This document shows positions 24,819-32,128 of a stretch of 33,287 nt of DNA, piece by piece. The notes beneath the pieces are model-generated. The model was given only the letters and a program-made list of their open reading frames with translations, searched no databases and was not told the DNA's origin. Both the position numbers and the translations under genes were made by a program. Within the stretch, counting starts at the first letter, position 1, and each line of letters begins with the position of its first letter. Source of the stretch: CAVVWJ01 sp964475685 (lineage in GTDB: Bacteria > Gemmatimonadota > Gemmatimonadetes > Gemmatimonadales > GWC2-71-9); the NCBI GenBank assembly GCA_964475685.1, contig CAYYXP010000216.1, positions 1 through 33,287 on the forward strand, in the 5' to 3' direction.

Positions 24819-26477
24819 GTGTCCCGTCATCAGCTGGCCATCATATCCCTGGGCGGTCTTCTGTTCGTAGCCGGATGTGGCGGCACGACCGAGCCGGGCC
24901 CGCCAACGCTCGACTGTTCGGCGGTGTCCCCAGTCAGCCTGAGTGTCGGAGACCATACGATCATCGATGCCGCCCAGAAGTCGTGCCTTCGGCTCCCGGC
25001 CGCCGGAGGCGGGGGCGCCGAGTATCTGTACGTCGCGCTGGCCACCGATGGAACGGTGAACGAGAACGGGGTGACGGCCGATTACGAGCTCCAGGGCACC
25101 CCTACGGCCTCCGCAGGGGTCGCCTCGGTCGCCCGGGCGGCCCTGGGCAAGGCCGGTGCGTCCGGCGAGGCCGCCGCCTTCCACGCCCGCCTGCGCAGGC
25201 GGGAACGGGCCTTTGCCGAAGCGCGCAGCCCGGTCCAGCTCGACCGGGGCGCTCTGCCCACGGTTGTCCCGATCCCTCCTGCCGTGGGCGACCAGCGCCC
25301 GTTCGAGGTTTGCGCCACCACCGACTGCACCGATTTCGTCCAGAGCACCGCGACTGCCAAGGTGGTCGTCCCGGGAGGGCGGGTCGCGATCTTCCTCGAC
25401 GACAATGTGCCGGCCGATGGCTATACCCAGGCTGATCTGGACAAGGTAGGGCAGCTCTTCGACACCCAGCTCTATCCGATCGACACGACGGCGTTCGGTC
25501 GCGAATCCGATCTCGACAACAACGGCGTCGTGATCGTCCTCCTCACTCCGCGGGTCAATGCCCTCGCGCCCACCTGCAACACGACCGGCACCGTCATCCT
25601 CGGCTACTTCTACGGCCTCGACCTCCTCCCGTCGGAGCCTCACTCCAACGCCGGCGAGGTGTTTTACGGCCTCGTGCCCGATCCGGCCAACAGCGAATGC
25701 GACATCAGCCGGGAGTTCGCGACGCGCTTCCTGCCACCGGTATTCATCCACGAATTCCAGCACATGATCAGTTTCAACCAGCATGTGCTGGTGCGGCAGG
25801 GGGTCTCGGAGGCCACCTGGCTCAACGAGGGTCTCTCCCACTTCGCCGAAGAGCTCGGAGGGAGATTGATTCCCGACGCGGAGTGCCAGCCGGCGTTCAC
25901 CGCCTGCGAGGATCAGTTCATCGCGGGCAATGTGGACAACGCCAACGAGTACCTCACCGATACCGAATCGCATTTTCTGATCGAGCCGGCCAACTCCACG
26001 GGAACGCTCGCCGAGCGGGGCGCCAACTGGCTCTTCGTCCGCTGGCTGGCAGATCATTTCGCCGCCACGCAGCCGACCGGGAGGGAGCTGACCCTGGCGC
26101 TGGTGCGGACCAGCCGTGAGGGGGCTGCCAACGTCGAGGCCGTCACCGGCGCCGATTTCTCGACCCTCGTTTCGCAGTGGCAGCTCGCCAACTACCTCGA
26201 CGACCTCCCGGGCTTCACGCCGGTGAGCGACCGGCTCCGCTACACCAGCTTCAACTTCCGGTCGATCTACCAGGCGGGTTACCCGCTCGCCCCGGACGTC
26301 GCTGGCTCCACGACCTATTCCCGAAGCGGCACGCTGCGCGGGGGCTCCGGCCGTCACGTGGACATCGTGCAGCCGGCGGGCGCAGGGGAAGTGACCATCC
26401 TGCTCACGGGGTCGGGCGGGACGGCGGTGCTCCCGCCCTCCGTGAAGCCGCGCGCCGTCCTCGCCAGGATTCGGTGA
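24819..26477 (+). CDS. Lipoprotein metallopeptidase with HEFQH motif (M30-like)
   Basis: This 552-residue protein, read from GTG 24819, has a lipoprotein signal (lipobox VAGC, Cys20). The catalytic centre is HEFQH at 311-315 with the third ligand in WLNEGLSHFAEE (Glu337), as in gluzincins, and it most resembles the M30 (hyicolysin-like) group. An N-terminal beta-rich region (about 30-180) precedes it, and a C-terminal segment (about 470-552) looks like a pre-peptidase beta-sandwich. It probably acts in the periplasm or outside the cell; the substrate is unknown. Upstream in-frame codons back to 24516 read antisense to hisIE and are not used. The 3' end overlaps the next gene by four bases (GTGA). 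Confidence 0.8.
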   Translation: MSRHQLAIISLGGLLFVAGCGGTTEPGPPTLDCSAVSPVSLSVGDHTIIDAAQKSCLRLPAAGGGGAEYLYVALATDGTVNENGVTADYELQGTPTASAGVASVARAALGKAGASGEAAAFHARLRRRERAFAEARSPVQLDRGALPTVVPIPPAVGDQRPFEVCATTDCTDFVQSTATAKVVVPGGRVAIFLDDNVPADGYTQADLDKVGQLFDTQLYPIDTTAFGRESDLDNNGVVIVLLTPRVNALAPTCNTTGTVILGYFYGLDLLPSEPHSNAGEVFYGLVPDPANSECDISREFATRFLPPVFIHEFQHMISFNQHVLVRQGVSEATWLNEGLSHFAEELGGRLIPDAECQPAFTACEDQFIAGNVDNANEYLTDTESHFLIEPANSTGTLAERGANWLFVRWLADHFAATQPTGRELTLALVRTSREGAANVEAVTGADFSTLVSQWQLANYLDDLPGFTPVSDRLRYTSFNFRSIYQAGYPLAPDVAGSTTYSRSGTLRGGSGRHVDIVQPAGAGEVTILLTGSGGTAVLPPSVKPRAVLARIR

Positions 26478-27550
26478 AGCGGATGATCTTTCTGGTCGTG
26501 GTCGCGGCGCTGTTCGCCGGCTATGGCACCGCGTATCTGGCCAGCGACGACGTGCGCTACCTGACCCGGGCGGGGATTGAGGAGACCCGCATTCTCCAGT
26601 CCAGCCGGCCGATACCGAACCTTGTCGCTGACCGGGGCACCGACCCGGCGCTGAAGGGGTCGTTACAGCTCGTGCTCGACAGCAGGGACTACGCCGCGCG
26701 GCTCGGGCTGCTCGCCAAGGAGACCTACACCACCTACGCCGACGTCGGCCGGGACACGCTCCTGCTGGTGCTGCAGGCGTCGCCGAAGGACTGCCTCTGC
26801 GCCCATACCTGGAAGTATCCCGTCGTCGGCCGGATTCCCTACAAGGGATTCTTCGACCCCCGGGCCGCGCAGCGCGAGGCCGATGCCTTCGCCGCCCGGG
26901 GCTATGACATCTACCTCCGTCCCTCCGGCGCGTTCTCGACGCTTGGATGGTTCAACGACCCGTTACTCAGCACCGCGGTCACCGGGGACTCCGTGGAACT
27001 TGCCGCCACGGTCTTCCACGAGATCGCGCACAACACCCTGTACGTGAAGAGCGCCACCCCATTCAACGAGAGCTTCGCGCAGTTCGTCGGCTACCGCTCG
27101 GCCGAATCCTTCTTCAGCTCCCGCGGTGATTCCGCCATGGCAAAGCAGGCCGCCGACCGCTGGCAGGACGAGATCGTGCTCGGAGATTTCTACACGTCGC
27201 TGGCCTCGCGCCTCCAGACGCTATACGACCAGCACCCCGACTCGGCGGCCCTGGAGGCCGGCAGGGAGGAGGCGGGAGTCTGGGCACGGGCGGAGCTGGA
27301 GGGGCCGGTCGCGGAGCGCCTGCGGACTTTCCGCATCGGCAAACTGCCGGAGCGGCCGGTCAACAACGCCCGGATTACCGCGGGGCGGATCTATCGGACC
27401 AGGCTGGAGCTGTTCGACCAGTGGTACCACGCGCACGGCGGCGACATCGGAAGCAGCGTGGCCTCGCTCGACACCCTCATGCGGGGCGTGGTGGGCGATA
27501 GCGCCTATGCTCGGCTCGAGCGCGCAGTCGGAGACTCCGGGCGACAGTGA
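26474..27550 (+). CDS. Predicted aminopeptidase, COG4324 / Aminopep family
   Basis: This 358-residue protein has one N-terminal hydrophobic segment (MIFLVVVAALFAGYGTAYLA), probably a signal anchor, then the family segments YLTRAGIEETRILQSSRPI, GRIPYKGFFDPRAAQREA, GYDIYLRPSGAFSTLGWFND and the zinc site FHEIAHNTLY (HEIAH at 182-186) with the third ligand in FNESFAQFVG (Glu199). Family members are annotated as putative aminopeptidases; biochemical evidence is thin. It is translationally coupled to the HEFQH lipoprotein by a GTGA overlap. Many bacteria encode this protein alone, so the pairing is of interest. Confidence 0.88.
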   Translation: MKRMIFLVVVAALFAGYGTAYLASDDVRYLTRAGIEETRILQSSRPIPNLVADRGTDPALKGSLQLVLDSRDYAARLGLLAKETYTTYADVGRDTLLLVLQASPKDCLCAHTWKYPVVGRIPYKGFFDPRAAQREADAFAARGYDIYLRPSGAFSTLGWFNDPLLSTAVTGDSVELAATVFHEIAHNTLYVKSATPFNESFAQFVGYRSAESFFSSRGDSAMAKQAADRWQDEIVLGDFYTSLASRLQTLYDQHPDSAALEAGREEAGVWARAELEGPVAERLRTFRIGKLPERPVNNARITAGRIYRTRLELFDQWYHAHGGDIGSSVASLDTLMRGVVGDSAYARLERAVGDSGRQ

Positions 27551-27625
27551 GCTGGAAGCAGGGGACGGTCAGCCGGATCACCGCGGCCACTCGCAGTGTT
27601 ACCGGTCAGGTGTAGCTTTCGGGTC

Positions 27626-29020
27626 ATGGATTATGCCTTTGCCCATCGCGAGCAGGCCCGCCTGCTCGGGGAACTCAGCGAGTTCCTCCGGATCCCCAGC
27701 ATAAGCGCACTCCCTGCTCATGCGGCCGACTGCCAGCGGGCCGCGGAATGGTTGCGGGCCGAGCTCACCCGCCTGGGTTGCCCCAAGGTCCGGATCATCG
27801 AGGGCGACGGCCACCCTGTCGTCTGGGCGGAAGGCCCGGTGATGCCAGACCGCCCTACGCTTCTGATCTATGGGCACTACGACGTCCAGCCGCCTGATCC
27901 ACTCGACGAATGGACCAGTCCCCCCTTCGAGCCTACTGTGCGGGAGGGCCGACTCTACGCCCGCGGCTCCGCCGACGACAAGGGGCAGATCTTCTGCCTC
28001 CTCAAGGCCTACGAGGCGGTGCTCGACGCGTCCCGGCGGCCTCCGCTCAACGTGCACTTCATCTTCGAGGGCGAGGAGGAGTGCGGCGGGCGGGTCATCT
28101 TCGACCTGCTGCATTCCGAGCCTGAGAGGACCCGGGCGAATGCGGCTCTGGTGCTCGACTCCTCGTACTACGCTCCGGGTATCCCGGCCGTCTATACCGC
28201 CCTCCGCGGCCTCTGCTACGCCGAGATCTCCGTCCGCACCCTGCAGCGCGATCTTCATTCGGGCTCATATGGAGGGGTGGCCCCCAATGCGGTGGAGACC
28301 CTCGTCCGCATCCTCAGCCAGCTCAAGAACGCGGACGGGGAAATCCGGATCCCCAAGGTCTACAAGGCGGTCGAGCCACCAACCAGGCAGGAACTCAGGA
28401 CCTGGAAACGGCTTCCCTTCGACAAGGCCGAGTTTCTCCGGGACGAGGTCACCGGCCGGGCGCTTACCGGGCTCCGGAAGTACTCCGTGTTCGAGCGGAT
28501 CTGGGCGCTGCCGACCTTCGAGATTCACGGCATCCGCGGCGGCTTCGTCGGCGAGGGCGCCAAGACGGTGATTCCCGCGCAGGCCACGGCGAAGGTGAGC
28601 CTCCGCCTCGTCCCCGGTCAGGAGTTGTCCAAGGTGGAGCAGCAGCTCGAGCGCGCCGTCGCGCGGCTGGCGCCCAAGTGGGCCGACGTCAAGGTGGACC
28701 TCCTCCACGGCGGAGACCCCGTCCGCATCGAGGTTGACCACCCGGCATTCCGGGTCCTCGATGAGGCCTTCCTGGCCGTCACCGGGCGCGAGGCGGTCAG
28801 GATCCGGTCCGGGGGCTCGATCCCGATCGTCCCGGAGCTCAGCCTCACCGGCGCCCCCGTCCTGCTCACCGGCATCGGGCTGCCCGACGACGGTCTGCAC
28901 TCCCCCAACGAAAAACTCGATCTCGCTCAACTCTGGAGCGGGATCGAGATCTTCGGCCGTTTCTTCGAGCTGTTCGCCGTCAAGGGCGGCCCTGCCGTTA
29001 CATCTCCTCCTCAGGATTGA
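27626..29020 (+). CDS. M20 family dipeptidase
   Basis: This 464-residue cytoplasmic enzyme has the complete di-zinc site of the M20 carnosinase-like group: YGHYDVQP (His84), ARGSADDKGQ (Asp117), EGEEECGG (general base Glu150, ligand Glu151), LVLDSSYYAPG (Asp178) and GLHSPNE (last His). The dimerisation lid domain lies in between. It probably cleaves dipeptides and may finish peptides made by the exported peptidases upstream; that link is inferred from position. The ATG at 27626 has no ribosome-binding site, but TAGCTT (27613-27618) ends seven bases before it, consistent with a leaderless mRNA; no -35 is obvious. Its last 23 bases overlap the convergent gene. Confidence 0.93.
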   Translation: MDYAFAHREQARLLGELSEFLRIPSISALPAHAADCQRAAEWLRAELTRLGCPKVRIIEGDGHPVVWAEGPVMPDRPTLLIYGHYDVQPPDPLDEWTSPPFEPTVREGRLYARGSADDKGQIFCLLKAYEAVLDASRRPPLNVHFIFEGEEECGGRVIFDLLHSEPERTRANAALVLDSSYYAPGIPAVYTALRGLCYAEISVRTLQRDLHSGSYGGVAPNAVETLVRILSQLKNADGEIRIPKVYKAVEPPTRQELRTWKRLPFDKAEFLRDEVTGRALTGLRKYSVFERIWALPTFEIHGIRGGFVGEGAKTVIPAQATAKVSLRLVPGQELSKVEQQLERAVARLAPKWADVKVDLLHGGDPVRIEVDHPAFRVLDEAFLAVTGREAVRIRSGGSIPIVPELSLTGAPVLLTGIGLPDDGLHSPNEKLDLAQLWSGIEIFGRFFELFAVKGGPAVTSPPQD

Positions 29021-29552
29021 CCTTCTTGCCCGGTCCGGAATACCGTGCCTCCGTGCGAGCGTGCAGTTCGTCGATCCCGATGAGCGCGCGCGCCGAGGCG
29101 ATGATCCCCGCCACGACATCGTCGGCCCAATAGGGATCGGGCCGTTCGCCCGCCGGTAACCTCGACGAACAGCCCTCCAGGTATCTGATGGCGGTGGTGA
29201 TCCACTCGGTCTGAGCGGAATCGACGGCGGCCCACGAACCGGTGGACCTGAGCTCGAGCTCCTCGAGCGCCTTCAGGTGCTCCTCGAGACCGCTGGTGAC
29301 GGGCTCCGAGCGCAGATGGTCGGCGACCGCGCGGAGCACCGATCCCCGCTCGCTTTCCTGGGGCTCGGGCAGCGGCGCGAGGTAGTGCCGCTGGTCGGCC
29401 ACCATTTCGGCCAGTCGGATGCAGACCGCGCGGATGGCCGGCCTCAATGCCTTGGGGGCTTCCTGGGACCAGCTGTCCGCCGCTCGGAGGATCTCGGTAA
29501 TGCGCTGGTCGGCCTGAGCCTCGGGCGTCGGATGTCGGGATGATTCCGCCAT
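28998..29552 (-). CDS. Unrecognised soluble helical protein
   Basis: This 184-residue product has no signal or membrane segment and appears mainly helical and acidic, with segments such as RAAIRAVCIRLAEMV-like helices in the first half, LEEHLKALEELEL in the middle and DDVVAGIIASARALIGIDEL near the end. It ends in a charged tail (KKVNPEEEM). The DPYWADDVVAG stretch faintly recalls DUF1232, but not enough to call it. The ATG at 29552 is preferred since the open frame upstream reads antisense through lipB. It lies 55 bases after lipB behind a terminator-like hairpin, and overlaps the M20 gene by 23 bases at its 3' end. Confidence 0.55.
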   Translation of the reverse strand: MAESSRHPTPEAQADQRITEILRAADSWSQEAPKALRPAIRAVCIRLAEMVADQRHYLAPLPEPQESERGSVLRAVADHLRSEPVTSGLEEHLKALEELELRSTGSWAAVDSAQTEWITTAIRYLEGCSSRLPAGERPDPYWADDVVAGIIASARALIGIDELHARTEARYSGPGKKVNPEEEM

Positions 29553-29560
29553 GCTAGACA

Positions 29561-29594
29561 GAAAAACCGCTTTGGACGCCAAAAACAAGAGCGG
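29561..29594 (-). terminator. Intrinsic terminator after lipB
   Basis: On the minus strand CCGCT-c-TTG pairs with CAA-AGCGG around the loop TTTTTGGCGTC, and TTTTTC follows at once. This is the normal form of an intrinsic terminator, though the stem is short. It ends only eight bases before the ATG of the next gene, so that gene would depend on read-through or its own start signals. Confidence 0.5.
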
Positions 29595-29607
29595 GAGAGC
29601 CAGGGTG

Positions 29608-30297
29608 CTATGTGCTCCGGCCTGTGGGTTCCAGTCCGCCGATTGTCTCGAATCTGAACGTCGTCCGGAAGGCCTCTGCAACTGCGAGCCGAGCCTCGTC
29701 CCACAGGGCAGGGTCATCGGCCCGTCCCAGCTCACGCGCAACGCTCGTCATGACGACCCCGGGGATGCCGCAGGGGACGATCAGGTCGAAGTAGCTCAGG
29801 TCCGTCGTCACGTTGAGGGCGAAGCCGTGGAAGGTGACCCACTGCTTCACGTGGATACCGATGCTGGCGACCTTTCGCCCGCTCGCCCACACCCCGGTAA
29901 GTCCCGGGTTGCGCTCGGCCGGCACGCCGAGGTGCCCCAGGGCCAGAATCAGGCTCTCCTCCAGCCGGCGAAGATACCAGTGAAGGTCTTCCCGGTGCCG
30001 CCGGAGATCGAGGATGGGATAGCCGACCAGCTGGCCTGGTCCGTGAAAGGTCACGTCTCCCCCTCGCTCCACGTCCACGACTGTGACGCCGCGCCGTGCC
30101 AGCTCGGCGGGAGAGAAGGGAAGACTCCCGGGCTGCGATCCGCGACCCAGGGTGACCACCGGCTCATGCTCGACGAGCAGGAGCAGGTCGGCGTCGAGTT
30201 CCCCGTTCATCTTCCGGCGGCAGAGGTCCCGCTGCAGTTCGAGCACCTCGAGGTAGGGACGGCGGCCGAGGTCGAGAAGCTCGAATGCGGTGCTCAC
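29608..30297 (-). CDS. lipB: Octanoyltransferase (lipoate biosynthesis)
   Basis: This 229-residue enzyme moves octanoyl from acyl carrier protein to lipoyl domains, the first step of lipoate synthesis in place. The family motif RGGDVTFHGPGQLVGYPI is at 78-95, the conserved Lys142 is in GRKVASIG, and the catalytic Cys176 is in VPCGIPG. The length is normal. The GTG start overlaps the stop of the membrane protein gene by four bases (GTGA), so it is part of the E2-lpdA unit. Its substrate domains include the lipoyl domain of the E2 encoded at the head of this run. lipA is not in the window. Confidence 0.96.
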   Translation of the reverse strand: MSTAFELLDLGRRPYLEVLELQRDLCRRKMNGELDADLLLLVEHEPVVTLGRGSQPGSLPFSPAELARRGVTVVDVERGGDVTFHGPGQLVGYPILDLRRHREDLHWYLRRLEESLILALGHLGVPAERNPGLTGVWASGRKVASIGIHVKQWVTFHGFALNVTTDLSYFDLIVPCGIPGVVMTSVARELGRADDPALWDEARLAVAEAFRTTFRFETIGGLEPTGRST

Positions 30298-30692
30298 GAG
30301 GAGCCACCAGCGGCGCGCGTGCGCCTTGCCAGGAACGCCGAGAGCGCGAGCGACAATGCGGCGAGCCCGGCGAGTCCCGCGCGTCCGAGGACCTGGTTGA
30401 CCGGAATGCAGACGAGCATCGCGATCACGGTGGCGAAGGCGCTGACGAGCGACAGTCCGCCGCGGTGGTACGTCGAACCGATCGGAGAGAGGAGTCGCCA
30501 GGCGACCACGGCGGCGAGCGTGATCCCGGCCAGGGTGCCCCAGAGCGCCACCTGGAACGGGACGCCGAGGTCGGGCGCGCCCCCGCTAGCGGGGCGCAAC
30601 GCGTCCACGATGATGGTGGTTGCGGCCACCACCGCGAGGCCGGACGCCACTGCCGAGCCGACCGCCCCCGCGGCAAGGCCGAGCGGGTCCAC
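30294..30692 (-). CDS. Small four-helix membrane protein, unknown function
   Basis: This 132-residue protein is almost entirely hydrophobic, with four predicted membrane helices at about 5-29, 46-68, 79-101 and 105-124. A short polar loop between helices 2 and 3 reads SPIGSTYHRGG. The C-terminus is basic. I do not recognise the family; the layout recalls DUF1772-type proteins (four helices and polar residues in the loops), but that is only a hint. It starts two bases after lpdA and overlaps lipB by four bases, so it is clearly translated with them. A role near lipoate or pyruvate metabolism is not supported by anything except position. Confidence 0.65.
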   Translation of the reverse strand: MDPLGLAAGAVGSAVASGLAVVAATTIIVDALRPASGGAPDLGVPFQVALWGTLAGITLAAVVAWRLLSPIGSTYHRGGLSLVSAFATVIAMLVCIPVNQVLGRAGLAGLAALSLALSAFLARRTRAAGGSS

Positions 30693-30694
30693 GG

Positions 30695-32092
30695 TCAGAT
30701 GTGAATGGCCCGGCCCATCGAGTCGAGCGCCGCTTCGGCAATCGCCTCGGACAGGGTCGGATGGGCGTGGATGGCGAGCTCGATCTCTTCCACGGTGTAT
30801 TCATTCTCGCGGGCGACCACCAGCTCGTGGATCAGCTCGGAAGCATGGCTCCCGACGATGTGCGCGCCGAGAATCTCACCGTACTTCTTGTCGCGGATGA
30901 TCTTGACGAAACCCTCGGTCTCGCCGGTGCTGCGCGCCCTCCCGCTGGCGCTCAGGGGGAAGCGGCCCACCTGGTACTCGAGCTTCCTCTCCTTCACCTG
31001 ATCTTCGGTGAGCCCGATGCTCGCCACTTCGGGGTGGCAGTAGGTGACGCTCGGGACATTGTCGTAGCGGATTGCGTGCGGATGCTGGCCCGCGACCAGC
31101 TCGGCGACGTGCACCCCCTCCCGGCTTCCCTTGTGGGCGAGCATCGGAGGGCCGGCCACGTCGCCGATGCTATAGACGCCCGGGGCCGTCGTCTGCAGGG
31201 TCACCGGGTCCACCTGGACGAAGCCGCGATCGGTCAGCTTGACGCCCGCCTCCTGGAGTCCCAACCCCTCGGTATTCACGGCCCGGCCCGCGGCCATGAG
31301 CACCTTCTCGGCCTCGATGATCTCGCTCTTGCCGCCGGCCTCGACGGTGAGCGCCACCCTGTCCGCGGCCACCACCGCCTTGGCGACGCTGGCGCCCGCG
31401 ATGACGGTGATGCCGCGCTTCTTGAAGCTCTTGGTGATCGCGTCGGAGGACTCGGCGTCCTCGATCGGCAGAATGCGGGGCAGCGCCTCGATGAGGGTGA
31501 CCCTGGTGCCGAAGGCGTTGAAGATGTCGGCGAACTCGCACCCCACGGCGCCGGCGCCGATCACGGCGAGCGTCTTCGGAGCCTGCTCGAGGAAGAGCGC
31601 TTCGTCGGAGCTGATCACCGTGGTCCTGTTGATCTCGAGCCCGACCTGGGGGAGGCCCTTGACCCGCGATCCGGAGGCGATCACCACCGCCTTCTTCGCC
31701 TGATAGTCCTCGGTCCCCACGCGGACCGTCCGGCCGGCGCCGAGCGCCCCCGTGCCCTTGATGACCGTGATCTTGTGCTTCTTCATCAGGAACTCGACGC
31801 CCTTGGAGTTCTGTTCCGACACCTTGCGGGAGCGCCGCATCGCCACGCCGTAATCGGCGGTCACCCCGCTGGCGATCACGCCCAGGTCCCTGGCGTCGTG
31901 GGCGACCAGGTTGGCGACGTAGGCGCTGTGGAGGAGCGCCTTGGTGGGGATGCAGCCGATGTTGACGCACACTCCTCCCAGCTTGTCCTTCTCAACGACC
32001 GCGGTGGAGAGACCGAGCTGGGCGGCACGGATGGCGCAGACGTAGCCCGCGGGGCCACCGCCGAGGATGATCACGTCGTACGAAGTCGCCAC
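30695..32092 (-). CDS. lpdA: Dihydrolipoamide dehydrogenase (E3)
   Basis: This 465-residue flavoprotein reoxidises dihydrolipoyl groups of 2-oxoacid dehydrogenase complexes and the glycine cleavage system, passing electrons to NAD. It has the FAD-binding GGGPAG (11-16), the redox disulfide GGVCVNIGCIPTKALLHSA (Cys42, Cys47), the NAD-site GAGAVGCEFA, and the C-terminal HAHPTLSEA with His444 and Glu449, the same numbers as in the E. coli enzyme. The GTG start has AGAGG eight bases upstream. It follows the E2 gene after 36 bases, a usual order. Confidence 0.96.
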   Translation of the reverse strand: MATSYDVIILGGGPAGYVCAIRAAQLGLSTAVVEKDKLGGVCVNIGCIPTKALLHSAYVANLVAHDARDLGVIASGVTADYGVAMRRSRKVSEQNSKGVEFLMKKHKITVIKGTGALGAGRTVRVGTEDYQAKKAVVIASGSRVKGLPQVGLEINRTTVISSDEALFLEQAPKTLAVIGAGAVGCEFADIFNAFGTRVTLIEALPRILPIEDAESSDAITKSFKKRGITVIAGASVAKAVVAADRVALTVEAGGKSEIIEAEKVLMAAGRAVNTEGLGLQEAGVKLTDRGFVQVDPVTLQTTAPGVYSIGDVAGPPMLAHKGSREGVHVAELVAGQHPHAIRYDNVPSVTYCHPEVASIGLTEDQVKERKLEYQVGRFPLSASGRARSTGETEGFVKIIRDKKYGEILGAHIVGSHASELIHELVVARENEYTVEEIELAIHAHPTLSEAIAEAALDSMGRAIHI

Positions 32093-32128
32093 TGGAGCCT
32101 CTGATTGGGATGAAATGCGTTATCGCCG

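Noticed and set aside
30620..32104. 494-codon open frame on the plus strand
   Set aside because: Antisense to lpdA, which has all catalytic motifs; no domain in the plus-strand reading.
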